Assembly: GCF_000802155.2 (NCBI RefSeq)
Contig: NZ_JQGJ02000015.1
Location: forward strand, 1 to 64,000
DNA length: 64,000 nucleotides
Source: Pseudomonas frederiksbergensis
GTDB taxonomy: Bacteria > Pseudomonadota > Gammaproteobacteria > Pseudomonadales > Pseudomonadaceae
Direction: 5' to 3'
Shown: in pieces, positions 8,484-16,560 of the stretch
Position numbering within the stretch: the first letter of the stretch is position 1
Layout: each line of letters opens with the position of its first letter
Notes under the pieces: generated by a model
Seen by the model: the letters and a program-made list of their open reading frames with translations, nothing else
Told to the model about the DNA's origin: nothing
The model's database searches: none
Program-made: the position numbers and the translations under genes

Positions 8484-8965
8484 CAGGCCCCCTGGCAGCC
8501 GGAGCAGAGGCCGACGACTTCGACGGTCTGGGTGTCGACGACGAAGCCGACTTCCTTGGCGCTCGCGACGATGGCATCGCTGATGGATTTCTGTTCCAGC
8601 TCGATGGCGGCGTGGCATTCGCGGCAAATCAGGAACTGGCCTTGGTGGGCGTGCTCCGGATGGTTGCAGCCGACGAAGGCGTTGAGCGACGAAATGCGAT
8701 GCACCAGGCCGTTTTCCAGGAGGAAATCCAGCGCCCGATAGACGGTTGGCGGCGCGGCGCGGCGGCCGTCCTGCTCGCTGAGCACCGCGAGAATGTCGTA
8801 GGCGCCCAGTGGCTTGTGGCTTTGCCAGACCAATTCCAGCACGCGCCGACGCAGGGCGGTCAGGCGCAACCCTTGGCGCGCGCAGATGGCGTCGGCCTCG
8901 GACAGCGCGCTGTGCACGCAGTGGGAGTGATCGTGGGGACGACTGGCAAGGGGAGTAATGGGCAT
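8483..8965 (-). CDS. zur: Zinc uptake regulator Zur (Fur family)
   Basis: Fur-family repressor (160 aa). The N-terminal winged helix (TALRRRVLELVWQSHKPLGAYDIL, APPTVYRALDFLLENGLVHRI) is followed by a dimerisation/metal domain with HPEHAHQGQFLICRECHAAIE and a second Cys pair CSGC near the C-terminus; the two CxxC motifs hold structural zinc in the family. First gene of zur-znuC-znuB and divergent from znuA, so it is placed to control both transcripts and itself. The neighbours make Zur much more likely than Fur. Confidence 0.93.
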   Translation of the reverse strand: MPITPLASRPHDHSHCVHSALSEADAICARQGLRLTALRRRVLELVWQSHKPLGAYDILAVLSEQDGRRAAPPTVYRALDFLLENGLVHRISSLNAFVGCNHPEHAHQGQFLICRECHAAIELEQKSISDAIVASAKEVGFVVDTQTVEVVGLCSGCQGA

Positions 8966-8991
8966 GGGCAGCGACGAGATTAGTGAGAGAC

Positions 8992-9004
8992 GTTATTATG
9001 TTAC
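8992..9004. promoter_or_regulatory. Candidate Zur box
   Basis: GTTATTATGTTAC is an imperfect palindrome resembling gamma-proteobacterial Zur sites (GTTATnnnATAAC-like). It lies in the 66-bp gap between divergent zur and znuA, where one site could repress both. Assigned by motif and position only. Confidence 0.6.
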
Positions 9005-9031
9005 CCGTTCTCGTCTCTTCGAGTGGTCATC

Positions 9032-9964
9032 GTGTCCCGATTTTTTTCGCTGTTTGTCGCTTTTGTCGCAAGTTTCCTACTGATTGGCTCGGCCCAGGCC
9101 GACGTCAAGGTGCTCACCAGCATCAAGCCGTTGCAATTGATTGCCGCCGCTGTGCAGGACGGCGTGGCCGTCCCGCAAGTGTTGCTGCCCCCAGGAGCTT
9201 CGCCGCACCACTACGCATTGCGGCCCTCCGATGTACGCAAGGTGCAGTCGGTGGACCTGTTGTACTGGATCGGGCCCGACATGGAGGGATTCCTGCCGCG
9301 CGTGTTGAACGGTCGTACGCTGCCGTCGGTCGCCGTGCAAGAGCTGCCGGGGCTCAAGTTGCGTCACTTCGCCCAGGACAGCGCTTCCCACGAGGATCAT
9401 GACGATGATGGGGGCGATGATCACGATCACGACCATCGTCCCGGCACCGTGGACGCCCACCTGTGGCTGTCCCCGCACAATGCGCGGGTGATCGCCGCCA
9501 GGATGGCAGCTGACCTGAGCGCCGCGGATCCGGCGAACGCGGCCCGCTATCAAAGCAACCTCAAGGGCTTCAACCAGCGTCTCGATGCCTTGGACGCACG
9601 CATCAAGGCCCGCCTGGCCGGGGTCGCGGGCAAACCGTATTTCGTGTTCCACGAGGCGTTCGACTATTTCGAAGACAACTACGGCCTCAAGCACGCCGGG
9701 GTGTTCGCCGTGGCTGCCGAAGTCCAGCCCGGTGCCCAGCATGTGGCGGCAATGCGCATGCGCTTGCAGGCGGTGGGCAAGACCTGCGTCTTCAGCGAAC
9801 CGCCGCTGCGCCCGCGCCTGGCCGAAACCCTGGTGGCCGGGTTGCCGGTGAAACTGGCGGAGCTGGATGCGCTAGGCGGCTACACCCCGGCGACGGCGCA
9901 GGGGTATGAGCAGTTGTTGGAGAAGTTGGGGAATGATCTGGCGGGGTGCCTGGAGTCGCTATAG
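9032..9964 (+). CDS. znuA: Zinc ABC transporter periplasmic binding protein ZnuA
   Basis: Periplasmic zinc-binding protein (about 310 aa, cluster-9 family). Signal peptide SRFFSLFVAFVASFLLIGSAQADV; start is a GTG at 9032, with GTG 9023 an alternative (no strong ribosome site for either). Ligand regions: His in PPGASPHHYALRPSD, the charged loop SHEDHDDDGGDDHDHDH that captures zinc in the family, VDAHLWLSPHN, and the later FHEAFDYFEDNYGL segment. Divergent from zur-znuCB across the Zur-box-like site. Confidence 0.93.
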   Translation: MSRFFSLFVAFVASFLLIGSAQADVKVLTSIKPLQLIAAAVQDGVAVPQVLLPPGASPHHYALRPSDVRKVQSVDLLYWIGPDMEGFLPRVLNGRTLPSVAVQELPGLKLRHFAQDSASHEDHDDDGGDDHDHDHRPGTVDAHLWLSPHNARVIAARMAADLSAADPANAARYQSNLKGFNQRLDALDARIKARLAGVAGKPYFVFHEAFDYFEDNYGLKHAGVFAVAAEVQPGAQHVAAMRMRLQAVGKTCVFSEPPLRPRLAETLVAGLPVKLAELDALGGYTPATAQGYEQLLEKLGNDLAGCLESL

Positions 9965-9983
9965 CGCTGCCAAGCGCAAACCC

Positions 9984-10110
9984 TGTGGCGAGGGGATTTA
10001 TCCCCGTTGGGCTGCGCAGCAGCCCCCCTGCTTTCTATCTGACGGACTCGCGGCGGCAGCTATTTTTTGGGGCCGCTTCGCGCCCCAGCGGGGATAAATC
10101 CCCTCGGCAC
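9984..10110. repeat. REP-type inverted pair between znuA and thrB
   Basis: GTGGCGAGGGGATTTATCCCC at 9985-10005 and the reverse-complement unit ending GGGGATAAATCCCCTCGGCAC at 10110 face each other across a spacer that includes CGC-rich inner hairpins. It lies between two convergent genes and is probably a transcript-end or BIME-like element. Confidence 0.7.
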
Positions 10111-10142
10111 AACATCATTCGGCGAAAGCCTTCTATTGATAC

Positions 10143-11093
10143 TTAAAGGGCAAAAGGCAACACCGTGTGAACCGTCTGCCGCTGCGCCAGACGCTGCTGA
10201 AATTCCATCGGATCGTGAATCAACACATCCTGCCCGGCAAACGATTCGGCAGCAATCAACCGCGACAGCCAGAACCGTACGCACGCCACGCGCAGCATGG
10301 TCGGCCACAGTTGTGCCTCAGCGGCGGTAAACGGCCGCAGTGCCGCGTACGCACCCAGCAACGCCCGCGCCCGGGCGCCATCGAGCACGCCGTCGTCATC
10401 CGAGCACCAGTCATTCAAGGCGATGGCGACGTCATACAGCATCGGCCCGGAGCAGGCGTTGTAAAAGTCGATCAGCCCGGTCAGGTGCGTGCCTTCGAAC
10501 ATCGCATTGTCGCGGAACAGGTCGGCATGAATGTTGGCCCTGGGTAGCGCCAGGATGCCTACCTTCTTCGACGAGATTTCTTCCAGCGCTGCTTCCAGCA
10601 ACTGACGCGGCTCGGTATCGAGGTGCGACAGCAGTTTGCCGCCCTCCTCTTGCATCCAGTCCAGGCCGCGATCGGTCTTGCGCTTGATCATATTGTCGCG
10701 GGTCGCCAGGTGCAGATGCGCCAGCAATTCGCCGACTTGGGCGCAGTGCTGGGCGTTGGCCTGCTTGATGTGCTTGCCGGCCAGGCGCGGTTGCAGCAGC
10801 GCCGGCTTGCCCGCCAGCTCACGCAGCGCGACGCCGTCGGTGGTGCGCAAGGCGTAAGGCACCGGCAAGTCGGCATTGTGCAGCACGTCCAGCAACTCAA
10901 TGAAGAACGGCATTTCCTGCACCGGGCCACGCTCGACCAAGGTCAGGACGAACTCGCCCCGCTCCAGGCTGATAAAGAAATTGGTGTTTTCGCTGCCGGC
11001 GGCGATCCCCTGGAAATCAAGCAGGCGGCCAAGCCCATAAGGGGCGAGAAAGGTTTCCAGCTCGGGCCGAGCCAGGGGGGTGAACACAGACAT
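10143..11093 (-). CDS. thrB: Homoserine kinase (ThrB, aminoglycoside-phosphotransferase fold)
   Basis: ATP-dependent phosphorylation of homoserine to O-phosphohomoserine in threonine synthesis. This is the 316-aa APH-like type of Pseudomonas, unrelated to the GHMP kinase of E. coli. Seen: nucleotide region GIAAGSENTNFFISLERGEFVLTL, catalytic loop LPRANIHADLFRDNAMFE and the DFYNAC metal segment (APH Brenner motif HADLFxDN and DFY). The ATG ending at 11093 is preferred; an in-frame TTG at 11099 would add two residues. It lies upstream of a REP pair and beside the small DUF2782 gene on the same strand. Confidence 0.9.
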   Translation of the reverse strand: MSVFTPLARPELETFLAPYGLGRLLDFQGIAAGSENTNFFISLERGEFVLTLVERGPVQEMPFFIELLDVLHNADLPVPYALRTTDGVALRELAGKPALLQPRLAGKHIKQANAQHCAQVGELLAHLHLATRDNMIKRKTDRGLDWMQEEGGKLLSHLDTEPRQLLEAALEEISSKKVGILALPRANIHADLFRDNAMFEGTHLTGLIDFYNACSGPMLYDVAIALNDWCSDDDGVLDGARARALLGAYAALRPFTAAEAQLWPTMLRVACVRFWLSRLIAAESFAGQDVLIHDPMEFQQRLAQRQTVHTVLPFAL

Positions 11094-11153
11094 GGTCAAA
11101 AACTGCTCAGTTCGGGCGCCGTGATTGACGCGGCGCCTATTAAAATTAAGAAA

Positions 11154-11444
11154 CTACTTCCACTCAAAGATTTTCCACGAAGGGATCAGCATATCCGGCT
11201 CGTCCGAACGGATGAAGTTTGCATCGGTGCCGTCGGCACGCACCAGAAAATAAGGCTTGCCGATCTTGGGCGTGACCTTGATCGCATACAAAAAGCCGTT
11301 TTGCCGATATTCCTGGATCGTGTTATCGCCTTCGGTGCGGATGGTGACATCCGGGTCCGCCGAGGGCGCGTCGTCCGCCGCCATGACGGCCAACGGGGTG
11401 AATGCAAACAAGCCAGCCAGTAACAGGCGATTTAGTGTACGCAT
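11154..11444 (-). CDS. DUF2782 family periplasmic protein
   Basis: Small exported protein (96 aa): signal peptide MRTLNRLLLAGLFAFTPLAVMAADD, then a compact domain with VTIRTEGDNTIQEYRQNGFLYAIKVTP and GKPYFLVRADG. Conserved between thrB and polA in Pseudomonas; function unknown. Probably transcribed with thrB (61-bp gap, same direction). Divergent from polA. Confidence 0.85.
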   Translation of the reverse strand: MRTLNRLLLAGLFAFTPLAVMAADDAPSADPDVTIRTEGDNTIQEYRQNGFLYAIKVTPKIGKPYFLVRADGTDANFIRSDEPDMLIPSWKIFEWK

Positions 11445-11518
11445 GATAACCTTGTCCCTTTGTCGTCAACGGTCCCGCTATTCTAGCCCCGGACCCGCCG
11501 AAAAGGTTGATCCTGCTC

Positions 11519-14287
11519 ATGAGCCAAGCTCCCCTCGTCCTGGTGGACGGTTCTTCTTACCTGTACCGCGCCTTTCACGCGCTGCCACCGCTGACCACGT
11601 CCAAAGGCCTGCCGACCGGTGCGGTCAAGGGCGTGTTGAACATGCTCAAAAGCCTGCGCAAGCAGTATCCGGACAGTCCTTTCGCCGTGGTTTTCGACGC
11701 CAAGGGTGGGACGTTTCGCGATGCGCTGTACGCCGAATACAAGGCCAACCGCCCAAGCATGCCGGACGACATGCGCGTGCAGATCGAGCCGCTGCACGCC
11801 AGCGTCAAGGCCCTGGGTTTCCCGCTGCTGTGCGTGGACAACGTCGAAGCCGATGACGTGATCGGCACGCTGGCCCGCAGCAGCGCCGCGGCGGACCGTC
11901 CGGTGGTGATCTCCACCGGCGACAAGGACATGGCGCAGTTGGTCGACGGGCACATTACCTTGGTCAACACCATGACCGGTAGCTCGCTGGATGTGGCTGG
12001 CGTGAAGGAGAAGTTTGGCGTCGCTCCGGAGCAGATCATCGATTACCTGGCGTTGATGGGCGATTCGTCCGACAACATCCCGGGCGTCCCAGGCATTGGA
12101 CCGAAGACCGCTTCCGGCCTGCTGGTGGGCGTCAACGGTGGCCTGACCGAGCTGTACGCGCAACTGGACATCGTCGCCACCTTGCCGATCCGTGGCGCCA
12201 AGACGCTGGCCGCCAAGCTCGAAGAGCACAAGGAGATGGCGTTCCTGTCGTACGAGCTGGCGACCATCAAGACCGATGTGCCGCTGGATGTCGGACTCGA
12301 CGATCTGCAAATGGGCACGCCGGACCACGAGAAACTGGCCGAGCTGTATACACTGCTGGAATTCAAGAGCTGGTTCGAAGAAAACCAGCGGGACGCCAAG
12401 CGTGCCGGCCAGGAAATCGTCGACGTTACCGAAGAACAGCCCGGCGCTCCCGAGGCCAAGTACGAGGTGATCCTCGACCAGGCGCGCTTCGACGCGTGGC
12501 TGGCCAAACTGGACAAGGCGCCGCTGTTTGCCTTCGTCACCGAAACCAACGGCGGCGATGCCCAGCAATCGCAACTTGTGGGCCTTTCGTTCGCCGTGGC
12601 CCCTTTCGAGGCGGCCTACATCCCGCTGACCCATTCCTACATGGGCGTGCCGGAGCAACTGGATCGCGACACGGTACTCATGGCCCTCAAGCCCTTGCTG
12701 GAAAACCCGGACAAGCTCAAGGTCGGTCAGCACGCCAAGTTCGAAACCAACATATTGGCCAACTGCGCCATTGGTGGCGACCAGAACAACGGCATTCTGG
12801 TCCAGGGCATCGCCTTCGACACCATGCTCGAATCCTACGTACTGGATTCCACCGCGACCCGCCACGACATGGACAGCCTGGCGCTCAAGTACCTGGGCCA
12901 CAGCAAGACCGATTTCCAGGATATTGCGGGCAAAGGGGTCAAACAACTGAGTTTCGATCAGATCTCCCTGGAGCTGGCCGGGCCTTATGCCGCAGAAGAC
13001 GCCGACGTGACGTTCCGCCTGCACCTGGCCTTGCAGGAAAAGCTTGCCGCCACACCGAGCCTGGGCACGGTGCTCAACGAAATCGAAATGCCATTGATGC
13101 CGGTCCTGGCGCGTATCGAGCGTCAAGGTGCGCTGGTCGATGCCAACCTGCTGGGCGTGCAAAGTGTCGAGTTGGGCGAAAAACTGGTAGCCCTGGAGCG
13201 TGAGGCGTTTGCCATTGCCGGCGAAGAATTCAACCTCGGCTCGCCGAAGCAATTGGGCGTGATCCTGTACGAAAAGCTCGGCTTGCCGGTGCTCAGCAAA
13301 ACCGCCAAGGGCCAGGCATCCACCGCCGAAGCGGTGCTCGCCGAACTGGCAGAGCAGGATTACCCGCTGCCCAAGGTATTGATGCAGTACCGCTCGTTGA
13401 GCAAGCTCAAGAGCACCTACACCGATCGCCTGCCGGAACAGATCAACAGCCGCACCGGCCGCGTCCATACCAATTACCAGCAAGCCGTCGCTGCGACCGG
13501 GCGCCTGTCGTCCATCGACCCGAACCTGCAGAACATTCCGATTCGCACGGCCGAAGGCCGACGCATCCGCCAGGCCTTCGTCGCGCCGAAAGGCTACAAG
13601 CTGCTGGCGGCGGACTACTCGCAAATCGAGTTGCGGATCATGGCGCACCTGGCCAAGGACGAAGGGCTGCTGCATGCCTTCCGCAACGACCTGGATGTGC
13701 ACCGCGCCACGGCGGCCGAGGTGTTCGGCGTTGATCTGGACGCCGTAACCAACGACCAGCGCCGCAGCGCCAAGGCGATCAACTTCGGCCTGATATACGG
13801 CATGAGCGCCTTCGGCCTTGCCAAGCAGATCGGCGTCGATCGCAAGCAGTCGCAGGCATACATCGACCGTTACTTCGCCCGTTATCCCGGTGTGCTGGAA
13901 TACATGGAGCGCACCCGCGCCCAGGCGGCCGAGCAAGGTTTCGTCGAAACCATTTTCGGTCGCCGGTTGTACCTGCCGGATATCAACGCGAAAAACCCGG
14001 CCCTACGCAAGGGCGCCGAGCGCACCGCCATCAACGCACCGATGCAAGGCACAGCGGCCGACATCATCAAGAAAGCCATGGTTGCCGTGGACCGCTGGCT
14101 GACCACGTCAGGGCTGGACGCAAAAGTCATCCTGCAGGTTCATGACGAACTGGTGCTGGAAGTGCGTGAAGATCTGGTCGAACAGGTGAGTGGCGAAATC
14201 CGCCAGCTTATGGGCGCGGCCGCCACGCTGGACGTCCCGCTGCTGGTGGAAGTGGGCGTGGGTAATAACTGGGACGAGGCGCATTGA
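11519..14287 (+). CDS. polA: DNA polymerase I (altered proofreading-site residues)
   Basis: Repair and Okazaki-processing polymerase (922 aa) starting MSQAPLVLVDGSSYLYRAFH. The 5' nuclease domain (about 1-290) has VVFDAKGGTFR, DNVEADDVIGTLA and the GDSSDNIPGVPGIGPKTA helix-hairpin-helix. The 3'-5' exonuclease domain (about 310-500) is followed by the family-A polymerase with SSIDPNLQNIPIRT, DYSQIELRIMAHL, RRSAKAINFGLIYGM and VHDELVLEV. Odd point: exonuclease motif I reads FAFVTET (GTC at 12536, Val340), where E. coli has Asp355 followed by Glu357. Motif II reads KFETN (Glu409), where E. coli has Asp424. Motif III YAAEDAD is intact. Proofreading may therefore be weak; polymerase and flap nuclease look normal. 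Confidence 0.96.
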   Translation: MSQAPLVLVDGSSYLYRAFHALPPLTTSKGLPTGAVKGVLNMLKSLRKQYPDSPFAVVFDAKGGTFRDALYAEYKANRPSMPDDMRVQIEPLHASVKALGFPLLCVDNVEADDVIGTLARSSAAADRPVVISTGDKDMAQLVDGHITLVNTMTGSSLDVAGVKEKFGVAPEQIIDYLALMGDSSDNIPGVPGIGPKTASGLLVGVNGGLTELYAQLDIVATLPIRGAKTLAAKLEEHKEMAFLSYELATIKTDVPLDVGLDDLQMGTPDHEKLAELYTLLEFKSWFEENQRDAKRAGQEIVDVTEEQPGAPEAKYEVILDQARFDAWLAKLDKAPLFAFVTETNGGDAQQSQLVGLSFAVAPFEAAYIPLTHSYMGVPEQLDRDTVLMALKPLLENPDKLKVGQHAKFETNILANCAIGGDQNNGILVQGIAFDTMLESYVLDSTATRHDMDSLALKYLGHSKTDFQDIAGKGVKQLSFDQISLELAGPYAAEDADVTFRLHLALQEKLAATPSLGTVLNEIEMPLMPVLARIERQGALVDANLLGVQSVELGEKLVALEREAFAIAGEEFNLGSPKQLGVILYEKLGLPVLSKTAKGQASTAEAVLAELAEQDYPLPKVLMQYRSLSKLKSTYTDRLPEQINSRTGRVHTNYQQAVAATGRLSSIDPNLQNIPIRTAEGRRIRQAFVAPKGYKLLAADYSQIELRIMAHLAKDEGLLHAFRNDLDVHRATAAEVFGVDLDAVTNDQRRSAKAINFGLIYGMSAFGLAKQIGVDRKQSQAYIDRYFARYPGVLEYMERTRAQAAEQGFVETIFGRRLYLPDINAKNPALRKGAERTAINAPMQGTAADIIKKAMVAVDRWLTTSGLDAKVILQVHDELVLEVREDLVEQVSGEIRQLMGAAATLDVPLLVEVGVGNNWDEAH

Positions 14288-14313
14288 GTCTTGCCGGAGA
14301 ATCGAGCGGACTC

Positions 14314-14343
14314 TGCGGCGAGGGGATATATTCCCTCGCCACA
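14314..14343. repeat. Single REP-like hairpin after polA
   Basis: TGCGGCGAGGG and CCCTCGCCACA arms enclose a short A/T loop, 27 bp past the polA stop. It belongs to the GTGGCGAGGG palindrome family seen elsewhere in the window and may help end the polA transcript. Confidence 0.6.
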
Positions 14344-14414
14344 TCAATCACCGCGAATTCGCGAGCGGCCTCATTAGTCCGGAAAATTCCTACAGTTATT
14401 TCCAAAAATAATCT

Positions 14415-14442
14415 GAACTAAACCCGTGAATTACTACTCAGA
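14415..14442 (+). promoter_or_regulatory. AlgU (sigma-22)-type promoter of ersA
   Basis: GAACTA (14415-14420), a 17-bp spacer and TCAGA (14438-14442) match the AlgU/RpoE consensus GAACTT-N16/17-TCnGA. A start 7-9 bp downstream falls at the 5' end expected for ErsA, whose P. aeruginosa gene is known to depend on AlgU (sigma-22). Confidence 0.7.
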
Positions 14443-14448
14443 GATTCT

Positions 14449-14579
14449 GAATGGCTGGTGAAGCCCTTCAATGCTCCTATGTTGTGTTAAGTGTTGGCAG
14501 ATATCTGGACCCCGCCCTAGCGGTCCGGAACTTGGACCCCGAACTTCCCCCTCCCCATACGAAGTCCGGGGTTTTTTTT
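14449..14579 (+). ncRNA. ersA: ErsA small regulatory RNA
   Basis: This sits between polA and engB, where enterobacteria carry Spot 42 and Pseudomonas carry ErsA. About 131 nt run from the AlgU-type promoter to an intrinsic terminator: ACCCCGAACTTC (14536-14547) pairs, with one mismatch, with GAAGTCCGGGGT (14561-14572), followed by eight T. The terminator loop carries the C-rich run CCCCCTCCCC, an anti-Shine-Dalgarno type seed. A second hairpin lies around GGACCCCGCCCTAGCGGTCC. In P. aeruginosa, ErsA acts with Hfq on envelope and exopolysaccharide mRNAs such as algC. Exact ends are inferred. Confidence 0.8.
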
Positions 14580-14592
14580 GCCTGGGATTTGG

Positions 14593-15234
14593 CTATTCAG
14601 CCGCCTCGCTGCCCTTGTCTGCCAGTTCCATCCAGTCGGCCAATACTGTGTAGGCCTCTTCCAGCCCCATGCGCTTGGGGGCCGAGAACAGCTGGATGGT
14701 AATCGTGTCACCCCAACCCTTGCGGATCTCCGACTGCACTTTGAGCAGGGTATTTTTCGCTGCGCCGTAGGTGAGCTTGTCGGCCTTGGTCAGCAGGATA
14801 TGCATCGGCATGCCGCTGGCGACCGCCCAATCAAGCATCAAAAGGTCGAAGTCAGTCATCGGATGGCGGATATCCATCATCAGGATCAGACCCTTCAAAC
14901 TCTCGCGGCTGCCCAGGTAGGCTTCCAGGTGGCGCTGCCAGTGTTGCTTGAGCGGGATCGGCACCTTGGCATAACCGTAGCCCGGCAGGTCGACCAAACG
15001 CCGTTCATCGTCTAGCTTGAAGAAGTTCAAGAGCTGCGTGCGACCTGGCGTTTTCGAGGTACGCGCCAGGCTTGCATGGGTCAATGTGTTGAGCGCGCTG
15101 GATTTACCGGCGTTGGAACGACCGGCAAAGGCCACTTCGAAACCTTCGTCGTCAGGGCATTGATCGACTTTGGCAGCGCTGAGCATGAAGGTGGACTGTT
15201 GGCACAGGCCAAGGATGGGGTTCTTCAGTTGCAT
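14593..15234 (-). CDS. engB: Ribosome-biogenesis GTPase EngB/YihA
   Basis: Essential small GTPase (213 aa) of 50S subunit assembly. G1 GRSNAGKSSALN near residue 36, G2 around SKTPGRTQLLNFF, G3 DLPGYGYAKV, G4 LLTKADKL, G5-like FSAPKR. I use the ATG ending at 15234 (MQLKNPILGLCQQSTFML); the frame is open further upstream but that part would overlap the promoter region shared with the divergent cytochrome gene. Convergent with polA/ersA. Confidence 0.93.
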   Translation of the reverse strand: MQLKNPILGLCQQSTFMLSAAKVDQCPDDEGFEVAFAGRSNAGKSSALNTLTHASLARTSKTPGRTQLLNFFKLDDERRLVDLPGYGYAKVPIPLKQHWQRHLEAYLGSRESLKGLILMMDIRHPMTDFDLLMLDWAVASGMPMHILLTKADKLTYGAAKNTLLKVQSEIRKGWGDTITIQLFSAPKRMGLEEAYTVLADWMELADKGSEAAE

Positions 15235-15425
15235 GGGATTTCCGATGTGGGCGGCGTCGGGAATGGACGCGGCAAGCTGTGTCGTTTCCGTTTCAGTGAC
15301 GCCAGTATATAATGCCGCAGATTTTGTGTGCGCTTTGTCCCAGCGTAGGATGAAGCTCACGGGAGCGACCGACCGAAATTGCGCATTAGAACGCAGCTCG
15401 TTCCCAACCCTGAAAAGGTCGTTTT

Positions 15426-15716
15426 ATGACGAAATGGCTGCTAGCTGCCGGTGTCTTGATGCCGCTTTACAGCGCTCAGGCTACACAGGATCCGGAAGCT
15501 GTGTACAACCGTGTTTGTGGTGCCTGTCATTCCGGCCAACTCCCCATGGCGCCCCGCAAGGGCGATCAGGAAGCTTGGACGCCGAGGTTGGCGAAAGGTA
15601 TGGAGACGCTGGTGCAACACGTGACCCAGGGTTTCAAGGCGATGCCGCCGCGTGGTTTGTGCATGGACTGCAGTGCCGAGGATTACCGAGCCATCATCCA
15701 GTGGATGAGCGAGTAA
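15426..15716 (+). CDS. Small c-type cytochrome (c5-like)
   Basis: Exported monohaem cytochrome (96 aa). Signal peptide MTKWLLAAGVLMPLYSAQA, haem-binding CGACH (in YNRVCGACHSGQLPMAP), likely axial Met in FKAMPPRG, and a second Cys pair (GLCMDC) that forms a disulfide in c5-type cytochromes. It is followed after 46 bp by cytochrome c4, so the two probably form one electron-transfer unit in the periplasm. Confidence 0.88.
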   Translation: MTKWLLAAGVLMPLYSAQATQDPEAVYNRVCGACHSGQLPMAPRKGDQEAWTPRLAKGMETLVQHVTQGFKAMPPRGLCMDCSAEDYRAIIQWMSE

Positions 15717-15762
15717 ACCCGGCCCATAACTCTTTAACCCTTAGCCGTAGTTGGATTAGCTG

Positions 15763-16374
15763 ATGAACAAACTGATCGTGAGTCTGCTGTTGACCTTGGG
15801 GATATCCGGCGTAGCCCACGCCGCTGGCGACGCCGCTGCCGGTCAGGCGAAAGCGGCCGTATGCGGGGCCTGCCACGGCCCGGATGGCAATAGCATGGCG
15901 CCCAACTTTCCGAAACTGGCGGGCCAGGGCGAGCGTTATCTGGTCAAGCAGTTGAAGGAAATCAAGGACGGCAAGCGTGTCGTGCTGGAAATGACCGGCC
16001 TGCTGACCAACCTGAACGATCAGGACCTGGCGGACATCGCGGCCTATTTCGCCAGCCAGAAGGGCAGCGTCGGCGCCGCCGATCCGAAACTCGTGGCTCG
16101 CGGTGAAGCGCTGTTTCGCGGCGGCAACCTGGAAAAAGGCCTGCCAGCCTGCACCGGCTGCCACTCGCCTGACGGCAAGGGCAACGCCGCTGCCGGTTTC
16201 CCACACTTGGGCGGCCAGCATGCCCAATACATCACCAAGCAGCTGACCGATTTCCGCAAGGAAGAAGGCGGTCGCGCCAACGATGGCGACGCGATGACCA
16301 TGCGCACCATCGCACGCAAGCTGAGCGACGAAGATATCGCCGCCGTTTCCAGCTACATCCAGGGCCTGCACTAA
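15763..16374 (+). CDS. Dihaem cytochrome c4
   Basis: Periplasmic electron carrier (203 aa) with two cytochrome-c domains, the usual layout of c4. Signal peptide MNKLIVSLLLTLGISGVAHA; CGACHGPDG in the first half and CTGCHSPDG in the second. Axial-Met candidates follow each. In pseudomonads c4 passes electrons from the bc1 complex to cbb3 and other terminal oxidases. Co-directional with the c5-like gene and with dsbA, which helps oxidise exported cysteines. Confidence 0.92.
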   Translation: MNKLIVSLLLTLGISGVAHAAGDAAAGQAKAAVCGACHGPDGNSMAPNFPKLAGQGERYLVKQLKEIKDGKRVVLEMTGLLTNLNDQDLADIAAYFASQKGSVGAADPKLVARGEALFRGGNLEKGLPACTGCHSPDGKGNAAAGFPHLGGQHAQYITKQLTDFRKEEGGRANDGDAMTMRTIARKLSDEDIAAVSSYIQGLH

Positions 16375-16437
16375 GGCCGTTGCAAGGGGGGCGCCTCTCG
16401 CAACGTTAACGCTCGATTAATCTGTCGATGCGAGCAT

Positions 16438-16467
16438 CAAAAGGGTGGCCTTGGCCGCCCTTTTTTG
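16438..16467 (+). terminator. Terminator after cytochrome c4
   Basis: AAAAGGGTGGCC and GGCCGCCCTTTTTT arms with a TT loop and a T-run: a strong intrinsic terminator separating the cytochrome genes from dsbA. Confidence 0.8.
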
Positions 16468-16560
16468 TGGCCGCTGCCGTTACACTAGAGAACTTGAACC
16501 CGCGACGGTCTGTCTTAGAAGCACGTCCCGCGAGGCCCCCTCATTGTCCAGGAGTAAAGC

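Noticed and set aside
8992..9004. Reading the Zur-box-like site as a Fur box
   Set aside because: The GTTAT...GTTAC half-sites and the zur/znu context fit Zur better than the Fur GATAATGATAATCATTATC pattern.
11483..13936. 817-codon open frame antisense to polA
   Set aside because: Codon-bias shadow of polA; no ribosome site or recognisable domain.
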